A DNA stretch of 64,000 bases, taken from Pseudomonas sp. CROZ-RG-20F-R04-15 (GTDB taxonomy: Bacteria; Pseudomonadota; Gammaproteobacteria; Pseudomonadales; Pseudomonadaceae). The notes under the pieces are model-generated. The model had not been told where the DNA came from, made no database searches, and saw only the letters and a list, made by a program, of their open reading frames with translations. The position numbers were made by a program, and so were the translations under genes. The stretch is from assembly GCF_022662375.1 (NCBI RefSeq), contig NZ_JAKNQL010000002.1, forward strand, positions 186,001-250,000. Direction: 5' to 3'. Below, in pieces: positions 36,235 through 44,611 of this stretch (positions within the stretch are counted from its first letter, which is position 1; every line of letters starts with the position of its first letter).

Positions 36235-36960
36235 ATGGCACTTATAGAGCTTAAAGATCTATCGTTGACTTTTCCTGTGATAACTGAGGCCGGGGCGTCG
36301 ATAAGAAATAAGTTGGTGAGAATGAGTACGGGTGGTGTTATCAAAAGTGATAACACTCATACTGTTCATATTCAAGCATTAAAAAATATAAACCTGACAC
36401 TCAAGCCCGGCGATAGAGTTGGTCTGATTGGGCACAATGGTTCTGGTAAAAGCACACTATTAAGAACTCTCGCGGGAATCTACGCTCCTTCAAGTGGAAC
36501 TCGACACATGGAGGGTAGTGTTCGAGCGCTATTTGAGTTGGGAGTCGGGACCGATCATGAGTTATCGGGTCGCGCCAATATCGACCGTCTAGCTCGTCTA
36601 TATGGTTATCCGCTGGAAAAAGTACGAAGTGACATTGCCGCCATCGAAAGCTTTTCCGGGCTGGGCGGGTATCTGGATCTGCCAATTAGATCCTACTCTT
36701 CTGGTATGCAGTTAAGGCTGATTTTTACTGTTTCCACGCTTTATCCCAGCGACATTCTCCTCATTGATGAGGTTTTTGGTGTTGGAGATGAAGCATTCCA
36801 GGAAAAAGCCAAGCAGCGTATGGAAAGCATGATGCAAAGCTCCAAAATTGTTGTAATAGCTTCTCATTCGAAGGAGCTGATTAATAAATTCTGCAATAAA
36901 ACAATCAGGCTTGAGTCGGGCAGTATCGTGGAAGTTAATGAGATAAAGGAGGACGTATGA
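36235..36960 (+). CDS. wzt: O-antigen ABC transporter ATPase Wzt, short form
   Basis: A 241-residue ATPase partner of Wzm. Walker A is GHNGSGKSTLLRTLAGIYAP, the signature region is 'IRSYSSGMQLRLIFTV' (SSGMQ), and Walker B is 'SDILLIDEVFGVGDEAF'; H-loop in 'VVIASHSKEL'. The protein ends just after the ATPase fold and lacks the C-terminal carbohydrate-binding domain seen in Wzt proteins that recognise a capped chain end. That points to export coupled to polymerisation, as in Klebsiella O2a-type systems. ATG 36235 gives the usual start MALIELKDLSLTFPV. It overlaps the next gene by four bases. Confidence 0.92.
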   Translation: MALIELKDLSLTFPVITEAGASIRNKLVRMSTGGVIKSDNTHTVHIQALKNINLTLKPGDRVGLIGHNGSGKSTLLRTLAGIYAPSSGTRHMEGSVRALFELGVGTDHELSGRANIDRLARLYGYPLEKVRSDIAAIESFSGLGGYLDLPIRSYSSGMQLRLIFTVSTLYPSDILLIDEVFGVGDEAFQEKAKQRMESMMQSSKIVVIASHSKELINKFCNKTIRLESGSIVEVNEIKEDV

Positions 36961-38381
36961 GTAAAGCTGCATTTTTGAGGATTGCCAAAGTTTCAGCGTT
37001 TGAAATTCTGGGGCCCTATGCTTGTCGTCTTGCTCTGGCTACTTTGCGCGAAGGGAAGCGCCCGGTAAATTTATCTTTGAGAGTTAGGATTGCCTACTAC
37101 TCTCTAAGGTTCGTAAATATTTTCTTCCCTATGGCCTCCATGATGCGGGAGCAAGAGAAGTCAGAGATCGAGCGGCCACAAGTTTATGACGAGCATCTAT
37201 TGAACTTGATGGTTAACAGAGCTTACGATCTTCCCGAGGTTGTTGTCGATGCAAATGCCCCGGTACGTGTAAACGTATTAGTGCCTGCGTTCACAATAAA
37301 CACGATCTCGGCAGGTTTCTTTGGTGTTTTCAACGTGGCCCTGTTTATTGCTCAGCAAGGCTACCGTGTTCGTTTGGTACTGTTTGATAATTTCTACTAT
37401 GTTGAAGACGAGTTTCGGCGTGCTTTGAAAAAATTCCCCTCCATGGAGAATTTGTTTGAACAGCTTGAGATTGAATACATAGGTTCACGAATTGAGCCCC
37501 TAGTTGTGTCGCCGAAGGATAATAGTGTTGCTACCGTTTGGTACAGTGCTTATTTCGCCAATAAGATCGCACAATCAACAGGTGGTCGCCCGTTTCTTTA
37601 TCTGATTCAGGATTTTGAAGCGGCATTCTATCCGTTTAACAGTCAGTACTGCATTTCCAGAAATTCCTACGACTTCAAATATCATACTTTGTCGTCGTCT
37701 AGTGCTTTGCTGGAATACCTGAAGGTTAACTCTGTTATTCCTGAGGGGCCGAATCTCAAAGCCATAAGCTTTGATAATGCTTATTCTTCGTCTATCTACT
37801 CGCAAGAAGAGTTTCATACTCAGAAGAAAAAGAGCAAAAAACGTTTTGTGTTCTATAGCCGTCCCGCGGTTAACAGAAATATGTTCGAAATGGCAGCTCT
37901 GGCATTGATTGATGCTTTCAAAAAAGGCGCATTCGACGAGGACGACTGGGAGTTTTACGGCATGGGCATTGGTAATACTACGGTTCGGTTGGCCGACGGT
38001 GTAGAAGTTACCCAGCTACCAAGGATGCCTTTGGATGAATACGAGGCGATCACCAAGACGTTCGACTTGTGTCTGACGTTGATGTCCTCGCCGCACCCTA
38101 GCTTGATTCCTATGGATCTCGCAGCCTCAGGTGCGATTGTTGTAACAAATACCTTTGAAACGAAAACGCCACAATATCTGACTAATATTTCAAAAAATAT
38201 TATTCCTGCTCATCCCGACCTGCATCAGTTGTCGCAGGCAATTGTTGAGGGCGTAAAGCGTACTAACGATACTCATGCCCGCTATGAAAATGCCACAGTG
38301 AACTGGCCTAAGTCGTGGAACGAGACTTGGACGAATAAACATCGTGATTTTATTCAAGAGGTTTTTGCTGATGCAAAATAA
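36957..38381 (+). CDS. WsaF-like rhamnosyltransferase
   Basis: A 474-residue GT-B-type glycosyltransferase. The N-terminal 100 residues are a basic, amphipathic extension. From about 105 on, 'RVNVLVPAFTINTISAGFFGVFNVALFIAQQGYRVRLVLFD' and 'FLYLIQDFEAAFYPFNS' match the first domain of WsaF, a rhamnosyltransferase of S-layer glycan synthesis. 'FVFYSRPAVNRNMFEMAALALIDA' and 'YEAITKTFDLCLTLMSSPHPSLIPMDLAASGAIVVTNTFE' match its second domain. Given dTDP-L-rhamnose made by the same operon, it probably extends the rhamnan chain; the linkage is unknown. Confidence 0.8.
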   Translation: MSKAAFLRIAKVSAFEILGPYACRLALATLREGKRPVNLSLRVRIAYYSLRFVNIFFPMASMMREQEKSEIERPQVYDEHLLNLMVNRAYDLPEVVVDANAPVRVNVLVPAFTINTISAGFFGVFNVALFIAQQGYRVRLVLFDNFYYVEDEFRRALKKFPSMENLFEQLEIEYIGSRIEPLVVSPKDNSVATVWYSAYFANKIAQSTGGRPFLYLIQDFEAAFYPFNSQYCISRNSYDFKYHTLSSSSALLEYLKVNSVIPEGPNLKAISFDNAYSSSIYSQEEFHTQKKKSKKRFVFYSRPAVNRNMFEMAALALIDAFKKGAFDEDDWEFYGMGIGNTTVRLADGVEVTQLPRMPLDEYEAITKTFDLCLTLMSSPHPSLIPMDLAASGAIVVTNTFETKTPQYLTNISKNIIPAHPDLHQLSQAIVEGVKRTNDTHARYENATVNWPKSWNETWTNKHRDFIQEVFADAK

Positions 38382-39243
38382 GAATGATTTTGAGGAGCAT
38401 CTTCGCGCGATCGGCACGCAATGTGGTTGCGATAAAGTCATTCCACATAACTATCATCCTTTTTACGCAACACATTTTTTGGATTATGTTGGTCGCCCGT
38501 TCAAACTGCTGGAGATCGGCGTAGGTGGAGAGGGGCGGGAAGTAGGCGGCGCGTCGCTGAAACTTTGGTCCGAAGTCTTTCCATTAGCAGAAATATACGG
38601 TCTTGATATTTATGATAAAAGTGTCCTGGACACCGACAAAGTAAAAACTTTTATTGTCGACCAGGGCGATGCTGCGGCTTTGAACGAGTTCGTGGCGAAG
38701 CATGGTCCATTTGATATCATTATTGATGATGGTAGCCATAAACGCGCTGATCAACTAACCAGCTTGTTCGCTCTTATCTCAAGTGTCGTGCCGGGAGGTT
38801 ACTACGTTCTTGAAGATTACTTTACCTCGTACTGGCCTGTTTACGACGGCTCCACGTTGGCTAAAGATTTTCTTGATACGCCAGTCCGGTGGCTGAAGCA
38901 ATCCATTGATATAATCAACAGAAACAATCTTCTTTCTGAAGAAGTTAAAGGCATGCTTCCCGATTGGGGAGTTGAAGAACTGCATGTTTATCCTGGTGTT
39001 GCTTTTTTAAGAAAAGGAATGCAGGCAGTTCGCAGCGAGATACCAAGTGCCGATTTTTCTGAAAATCAGATAGAGTTGGATGATCTGCGTTACGGTGAAT
39101 ATAAGTCTCTGTTCTTTGATTACGCGAGAGACCCAATGGTCAGTCTGACCATGCTGCGCGAAATAAAAAAGAAGATAGAAGACGAGATATCAAGTATCGA
39201 GAGCGGAACTCCTTCAGAAGGCTCGAGTGATCCGCAGAGTTAA
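38371..39243 (+). CDS. MycE/TylE-like sugar O-methyltransferase
   Basis: A 290-residue class I SAM methyltransferase. 'GCDKVIPHNYHPFYATHFLDYV', 'KLLEIGVGGEGREVGGASLKLWSEVFP', 'IYGLDIYDKS', 'FDIIIDDGSHKRADQLTSLFALIS' and 'PGGYYVLEDYFTSYWP' follow, block by block, the metal-dependent macrolide-sugar O-methyltransferases MycE and TylE; the Asp-Asp and His that bind metal are in IDDGSH. Those enzymes methylate a 6-deoxysugar hydroxyl, so a methylated rhamnose in the O chain is a natural guess. ATG 38371 overlaps the end of the WsaF-like gene. The region after residue 240 is charged and probably coiled. Confidence 0.75.
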   Translation: MQNKNDFEEHLRAIGTQCGCDKVIPHNYHPFYATHFLDYVGRPFKLLEIGVGGEGREVGGASLKLWSEVFPLAEIYGLDIYDKSVLDTDKVKTFIVDQGDAAALNEFVAKHGPFDIIIDDGSHKRADQLTSLFALISSVVPGGYYVLEDYFTSYWPVYDGSTLAKDFLDTPVRWLKQSIDIINRNNLLSEEVKGMLPDWGVEELHVYPGVAFLRKGMQAVRSEIPSADFSENQIELDDLRYGEYKSLFFDYARDPMVSLTMLREIKKKIEDEISSIESGTPSEGSSDPQS

Positions 39244-39916
39244 GATTGATGGTGGCTTGGGGAACTGTTCTCAATTGTGAACAGCTCCCCAGACTTTCCT
39301 TAAGTTTTCACGAGCATTTTCCCCGCGACACTCTGGCGAAGTTGGTGAATCAATTTTCTGCTTCACTTGAAACTCTTGTTCGTTTGGAAAAATAGCACCC
39401 GTTGTTGTTTTGCCATACTCTCCTTGTACTGCAGATTTTCGTCACACCGCTTTCAGTCTCAACGCATGCGCAGCTTTTAAGGCTGTTACTCTTGGCTGGT
39501 GCCTAATATTTTTCTATATCGTTGATTAACTTGGCGGCAGAATCCCAAGCCGCAGTCCTTCGGTCAGACTGATACTGGTTTAAAGACAGCCACTTTTAAG
39601 GCGCGGTGCCATCCATGCTTGTATTTCCGGATCAGCGGTGAATCCTGTCGGGTCTGAGGCTGCCCATTGAGGTGGCTTTTCGTGGGATAACCTCTGGATT
39701 GTGTGTCGCGAGCCCGGAAGATGCTGACTGCCTCTAAAAATAGTGTGAGAAATGCATCGTGGGCGGCCCGGCGGATTGACGATCCACGAGGAATCCCGGT
39801 ACTGTTGCGCCCCCATTGGAGCCGTAAATTGGGCAGGGTTAAGTCTTACCCTCTGCCAACTCTCCATTTGTGGAAGCATTACTGATACAAAAATTAATAT
39901 ATAACGAGCACAGCAG
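39244..39916. other. Non-coding stretch between the O-methyltransferase and the acyltransferase
   Basis: 673 bases with no intact gene. A terminator lies at its start. From about 39540 the DNA is GC-richer than both neighbours, and short frames on both strands give protein-like but unrecognised text (for example PQWAASDPTGFTADPEI on the minus strand), so it may be a decayed gene or element. The last 50 bases are AT-rich and hold the promoter and ribosome site of the acyltransferase. Confidence 0.4.
39255..39300 (+). terminator. Probable terminator after the O-methyltransferase
   Basis: An inverted repeat GGGGAACTGTTC / GAACAGCTCCCC (one mismatch, loop TCAATTGT) lies 14 bases after the stop codon, followed by AGACTTTCCTTAAGTTTT. 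The T-run is interrupted, so efficiency is uncertain. Confidence 0.6.
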
Positions 39917-41071
39917 ATGAAGAAAGTTGAAGAGATTGAGCTATTACGCGCAGTCGCCATTATTTTTACTTTGTTTCAGCATTTAGGCATTCTGCTGATG
40001 CCTTCCAAGGATGCGTGGGCATTTTTCAATTTAAACAATCCATATTGGGGTGGCGTAGACCTGTTTTTTTGCATATCGGGATTTGTAATCTCAAAAAGCA
40101 TGGTCCGAACCTGGCATAATCTTTCGACAAAAGAGCATTGGTTAGAGGTTAAGCGATTCTGGATCCGACGGTTCTTTCGCATAGTTCCGACCCTCTGGTT
40201 ATGGATAGGCCTCTCACTGGTAGCAACTTTATATTTTAACGAGTCTGGAATATTTGGGCCTATCGTGCCAAATCTCATGGACTCCGCCGCTGCCGTTCTG
40301 AACTATTCCAATGCGCACGTTTTTCTCTGTGTAATCGGTCAGTCGTCCTGCGGTCCAAACCCGGTGTACTGGAGCCTTTCATTAGAGGAGCAGTTTTATT
40401 TTGCTCTGCCATTTCTATTCTTTTTACCAAAGCGGTTGCTGATTCTAGTAGTTGTAGCGTTGATTTTGATACAGCTTCCAATTCACCGTATGCCTTGGGA
40501 GCAGACTGTGGGAGGAGCTCTTTGGTTTGTCAGGACGGATGCCATTCTTTTGGGGGTTTTGATTGCGTACCTTTCAACAACATCTCTCTACCAGCGTCTT
40601 GCTACAGTTCTCGAAGCCAAATATCGATACAGGACGGTTGTTTCTATCTGCTTGATTATTTTGCTCTCTGCAATACCGCGGAGTGGTTTTTACTTTGCTG
40701 CTGGCGGTATTGCACTCGTCAGCTGCTTACTGGTTCTTTTGGCTTCATTTGATAAAGGATTTCTCTTCAGAAAAACCAGTCTGTCAAAGCCTTTCCTTTG
40801 GGTCGGCACGCGCTCATTTTCGATCTATCTTATGCACATGCCGTTATATTATTTTGTCAACGAGATAGCCTTCCGTGTTTCTGGGTTCAGCGCAGAATTC
40901 AAGAGCCCCTTGGTTCACGATGGATTTAACCCGTTGCTGGCAATTGTAACATTCGCGGTAGTATTCATTGGCGCTGAGTGTAATTATCGATTCGTGGAAA
41001 CGCCCCTGCGTAAATTTGGACGAAAATTCGGGGAGAGCAAAAAGGTCGTGACCAGTCCTGCCTTTTCGTGA
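39917..41071 (+). CDS. Membrane-bound O-acyltransferase (acyltransferase 3 family)
   Basis: A 384-residue membrane protein with about ten helices. The N-terminus 'MKKVEEIELLRAVAIIFTLFQHLGIL' and 'GGVDLFFCISGFVISKSM' followed by 'RRFFRIVPTLWLWI' are the acyltransferase-3 signature (the RxxR/His set, although the usual H in 'RAxAxxxVxxxH' is QH here). 'YWSLSLEEQFYFALPFLF' is also typical. No SGNH domain is attached. Family members such as OafA acetylate O-antigen sugars; acetylation here is inferred. It stands apart from the main operon with its own upstream region. Confidence 0.85.
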   Translation: MKKVEEIELLRAVAIIFTLFQHLGILLMPSKDAWAFFNLNNPYWGGVDLFFCISGFVISKSMVRTWHNLSTKEHWLEVKRFWIRRFFRIVPTLWLWIGLSLVATLYFNESGIFGPIVPNLMDSAAAVLNYSNAHVFLCVIGQSSCGPNPVYWSLSLEEQFYFALPFLFFLPKRLLILVVVALILIQLPIHRMPWEQTVGGALWFVRTDAILLGVLIAYLSTTSLYQRLATVLEAKYRYRTVVSICLIILLSAIPRSGFYFAAGGIALVSCLLVLLASFDKGFLFRKTSLSKPFLWVGTRSFSIYLMHMPLYYFVNEIAFRVSGFSAEFKSPLVHDGFNPLLAIVTFAVVFIGAECNYRFVETPLRKFGRKFGESKKVVTSPAFS

Positions 41072-41149
41072 TGAATAATTTGTCTATGAAGTCTATGGTT
41101 GGCAGATGCGGGGTCTTGTTTTATTGAGCAGCTGTTTTAACTCTTCTGG

Positions 41150-41182
41150 CGCTCAGGCTGGTTTTCTTTCCCAGTCTGAGCG
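41150..41182. terminator. Possible bidirectional terminator between convergent genes
   Basis: CGCTCAGGCTGG pairs with CCAGTCTGAGCG (one mismatch) around the loop TTTTCTTTC, in the 188-base gap between the acyltransferase (plus) and GT2 (minus) genes. No long T-run follows on either side. Confidence 0.5.
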
Positions 41183-41259
41183 AAGGGTCGTCCATCAGTG
41201 AGTGTTTCTATTATCTTTAGGTGTATGCCAGTAAAAAGTTATTTGAGTTTTTCTTTGTA

Positions 41260-42240
41260 TTATATTTTATTCAAGAGCACAGCCAAGAAAAGACTGATAT
41301 TACCTTTTAACGTCTGGCGATAAATTCCAGATTTATTTGCGAGGCGCAATCGCGTCAGGATCGAGCTATTTCGACTTTGCGTGAATTCGTAAAGTGTCTT
41401 TTTACTCGTTTCTGTCAAATGATCCTGCAGATACTCAAGGATCGCGACGTTAGCATCGCTCCAAATTCTAAATTGCCCCTCGAACACTTTTCCAAGCCGC
41501 AAGATGCTATCTTTGAAGCCGATATTCGCGCCTATCACATTGGCACTATGCTGACGATAATCCAGCGTTGGCTGTACATCAAATACCACATTTCCGCCAC
41601 ATCCACTGGTTACTAAATAGGTAAGCCAGTCATGAGCAATAATATCCATATCTTGCGGTATGCAGCTCAATATATTTCGAGCGCGGCTGTTGATGAGCAT
41701 GGTGTTTGCGCCTGCGATACTTTGAATTAGGGCATTCTGGAAAGTTGGCGGACGGGTGAATATTGGTGAGAAGCCAATGATGTTGTTTTCTTCATCAATA
41801 AGGCGAGTGCGGGAGCAGTACATCGCAGGTAGGTGTTGAGGTGATTCGTGTAATTGATGAATACTTCTTTCCAGCTTGTCTTTGAACCAAATATCATCTT
41901 GATCGCTGAATGCGTAGAAATCCGCATTTATCTCTGCGTTTCTGATCAGGGACATGAAGTTTTCCGCAAAACCTGCGCGTGGACCGGTAAATAGTCTGAT
42001 TCGATTTTCTTCTATAAGCGCTTTGTATTCTTCCAGTATCGAAAGAGTGCCATCGGTGGAGCCGTCATCGGAAATATATAACGTCCATTTTTTGTGAGTC
42101 TGCTCCACGAAAGAGTCAATTTGCGACTTGAGAAATGCTTTTCCATTGTAGGTGCAAAGAAGGATTGCTACCTCGTATGCACAGGTCGGCTGTCTGGGTT
42201 GCTTGACGGAAAGTACCGCTTGTGCTTTTTGGTGCTCCAT
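41260..42240 (-). CDS. Family 2 glycosyltransferase (rhamnosyltransferase-like), opposite strand
   Basis: A 326-residue GT-A enzyme. 'EVAILLCTYNGKAFLKSQIDSFVEQTHKKWTLYISDDGSTDGT' opens the fold, and 'YAFSDQDDIWFKDKLERSI' carries the DQD metal site. 'AHDWLTYLVTSGCGGNVVFDVQPTLDYRQHSANVIGANIG' closely parallels the GT2 at 30420-31343, so the two are paralogues. It is the only minus-strand gene inside the O-antigen locus, AT-rich, and has its own ribosome site GAGG before ATG 42240. It probably adds a rhamnose or related sugar; the role is inferred. Confidence 0.82.
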   Translation of the reverse strand: MEHQKAQAVLSVKQPRQPTCAYEVAILLCTYNGKAFLKSQIDSFVEQTHKKWTLYISDDGSTDGTLSILEEYKALIEENRIRLFTGPRAGFAENFMSLIRNAEINADFYAFSDQDDIWFKDKLERSIHQLHESPQHLPAMYCSRTRLIDEENNIIGFSPIFTRPPTFQNALIQSIAGANTMLINSRARNILSCIPQDMDIIAHDWLTYLVTSGCGGNVVFDVQPTLDYRQHSANVIGANIGFKDSILRLGKVFEGQFRIWSDANVAILEYLQDHLTETSKKTLYEFTQSRNSSILTRLRLANKSGIYRQTLKGNISLFLAVLLNKI

Positions 42241-42491
42241 GCGTCCTCACATTGAAAAAAATTGAGTTGCAGATGGTAAACCGAAGCAGGGTGCTATCTA
42301 TTAGCCATCTTTTGCGTGAAGAATACGCATAATGTGCTAATTTTATCCGCTTGGCCGATTATTTCTCTACTCTTTTGCGCTTTAATGGGGACCTGGTTAG
42401 CCCTAGTCTGATTCGGCAGTACCTATCGCATTGCCTCTTGCACAAGATGTAGTCCGATTGATCTGTCCGGTTCGGAGCAATAGAGGTAAAA
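42241..42491. promoter_or_regulatory. Divergent promoter region between the GT2 gene and wbpM
   Basis: 251 bases between divergent genes. It must hold promoters for both. AT-rich strings such as TAATTTTATCC near 42335-42345 are candidates, but no clear -35/-10 pair can be fixed. No JUMPstart element was found. Just before wbpM, GAGGT at 42483-42487 is a good ribosome site and decides the ATG at 42492 over the later ATG at 42507. Confidence 0.4.
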
Positions 42492-44501
42492 ATGGAACAC
42501 CGAGCGATGGATAAATTACGACTATTCCTGCTGAGAATGCCGCGCCAAAGAAAGCGTCTGATTCAGGTAATCACGGACGTGTTTCTGGTATGGCTTTCGC
42601 TATGGGGATCCTTTGTGGTTCGCTTGGGGATCGAGGATGTACTTGATCCGTTTAAAACCCACCTATGGCTGTTTGTCTGTGCGCCGATAGTCGCAATACC
42701 TCTGTTCATCCGGTTTGGTATGTACCGCGCCGTCATGCGTTATTTTGGCAATGATGCGCTGATCGCCATCATAAAAGCTGTCAGCCTCTCTTCTCTTATC
42801 CTTGCTCTTGTCGTTTTCTGGTATAGCAATCACCAAGCAGTCGTCCCGCGTTCGATCATCTTTAACTATTGGTGGTTGAGCCTGGTCGTCATTGGGGGAT
42901 TGCGTTTGTGCATGCGCCAGTACTTCATGGGCGACTGGTTTACGGCTGCCCAGCATGTTCCCTTTGCCAACCGCGACGACGGTTTCACCAAGGTAGCAAT
43001 CTACGGTGCAGGCGTGGCCGGTAACCAGTTGGTAGCGGCGTTGCGTATGGGGCGCGTGATGCGACCGGTAGCGTTTATTGATGATGATCCAACTATTGCC
43101 GAGCGATCGATTTCCGGCCTTCAGGTTTATAAGCCTCAACACATTCAGCAGATGATTGATGAAACCGGTGCGCAGGAGATTCTGTTGGCACTGCCCTCTT
43201 CCACACGTGCCCGACGCAGAGAAATTTTGAATCTGCTGGAGGGCTTTCCTCTACATGTGCGAAGCGTCCCCAGTTTTAGTGATCTGGCCAGTGGCCGAGT
43301 CAAAGTTGAAGATATTCAAGAAGTCGATATCGCCGACTTGCTCGGTCGGGATGCAGTGCCTGCACAATCAGATCTTTTGGAACACTGTGTAAAAGGCAAG
43401 ATTGTCTTGGTAACGGGAGCCGGTGGTTCGATTGGCTCTGAACTCTGCCGGCAAATTTTCGCATTGGCGCCAACAACTCTGATTTTGTTCGAACACAGTG
43501 AGTTTAACCTCTACACGATTGTATCGGAACTGGAGCGACGTGGATGTCGCGAATCGACCCCCGTGCGACTACTGCCGATGCTGGGTTCAGTTCGTCATCC
43601 GCAAAAATTGCTTGATGTGATGAAAACCTGGAAGGTTGATACGGTTTATCACGCGGCGGCTTACAAACACGTACCGATGGTCGAGCACAACATTGCCGAG
43701 GGCGTGTTGAACAACGTCATGGGTACGCTTAACACTGCTCAGGCTGCGCTGCAGGCGGGCGTGTCCAATTTTGTTCTGATTTCTACCGATAAGGCGGTGC
43801 GGCCGACTAATGTCATGGGGAGTACGAAGCGTCTGGCCGAGCTGACGCTGCAAGCGCTCAGTCGCGAAGTCGCTCCTGTATTATTCGGTGACAGAGCCAA
43901 TGTTTCCAGAGTCAATAAAACCCGTTTCACCATGGTTCGTTTCGGCAACGTGTTGGGCTCTTCAGGTTCTGTCATTCCCTTGTTCCACAGTCAGATCAAA
44001 TCCGGTGGCCCACTGACAGTCACCCATCCGAAAATAACCCGTTACTTCATGACAATTCCCGAAGCCGCACAGTTGGTGATCCAGGCCGGCTCGATGGGGC
44101 AGGGCGGCGATGTCTTCGTATTGGATATGGGCGAGCCGGTTAAAATTGTCGAGCTAGCGGAAAAAATGATTCATCTTTCCGGTTTGAGCATTCGTTCCGA
44201 TCGTAATCCTCAGGGTGATATTTCCATTGAGTTCACTGGGTTGCGCCCCGGTGAAAAGCTCTACGAGGAACTGCTGATCGGCGATAACGTTGCCGCAACG
44301 CCACACCCCATGATCATGACGGCCAATGAAGATCATCTGCCTTGGGACGTCTTGAAAGTCAGGCTGAACGAGCTGCTCATTTCCGTTGAGAAAGATGACT
44401 ATGCCCGAGTGCGCCAACTCCTGCGCGAAACCGTCTCCGGCTACACCCCCGATGGCGAAATCGTCGACTGGATCTACCAGCAACGCCGTCTCGAACCCTG
44501 A
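42492..44501 (+). CDS. wbpM: UDP-N-acetylglucosamine 4,6-dehydratase WbpM
   Basis: A 669-residue inner-membrane nucleotide-sugar dehydratase. The N-terminal part (about 15-140) has four membrane helices; a first nucleotide-binding fold (about 150-280) is followed by the catalytic SDR domain (about 295-600) with 'LVTGAGGSIGSELCRQIF', 'VYHAAAYKHVPMVEHN' and 'LISTDKAVRPTNVMGSTKRLAE'. In the last block Met takes the place of the usual Tyr, as in the SMK triad of WbpM. It makes the 4-keto-6-deoxy sugar later reduced by the WbpV-like enzyme. WbpM marks the far edge of the O-antigen locus in Pseudomonas. Confidence 0.95.
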   Translation: MEHRAMDKLRLFLLRMPRQRKRLIQVITDVFLVWLSLWGSFVVRLGIEDVLDPFKTHLWLFVCAPIVAIPLFIRFGMYRAVMRYFGNDALIAIIKAVSLSSLILALVVFWYSNHQAVVPRSIIFNYWWLSLVVIGGLRLCMRQYFMGDWFTAAQHVPFANRDDGFTKVAIYGAGVAGNQLVAALRMGRVMRPVAFIDDDPTIAERSISGLQVYKPQHIQQMIDETGAQEILLALPSSTRARRREILNLLEGFPLHVRSVPSFSDLASGRVKVEDIQEVDIADLLGRDAVPAQSDLLEHCVKGKIVLVTGAGGSIGSELCRQIFALAPTTLILFEHSEFNLYTIVSELERRGCRESTPVRLLPMLGSVRHPQKLLDVMKTWKVDTVYHAAAYKHVPMVEHNIAEGVLNNVMGTLNTAQAALQAGVSNFVLISTDKAVRPTNVMGSTKRLAELTLQALSREVAPVLFGDRANVSRVNKTRFTMVRFGNVLGSSGSVIPLFHSQIKSGGPLTVTHPKITRYFMTIPEAAQLVIQAGSMGQGGDVFVLDMGEPVKIVELAEKMIHLSGLSIRSDRNPQGDISIEFTGLRPGEKLYEELLIGDNVAATPHPMIMTANEDHLPWDVLKVRLNELLISVEKDDYARVRQLLRETVSGYTPDGEIVDWIYQQRRLEP

Positions 44502-44611
44502 TTGTTTCACATCCTGTAACGCTCGTATTTTTGACATACACCCACCATGACCTACGTTTGGAGAGCAGCTTCGGAAAAGCTGCTTTCTCAAACGATGATG
44601 GAGCGTCACAA

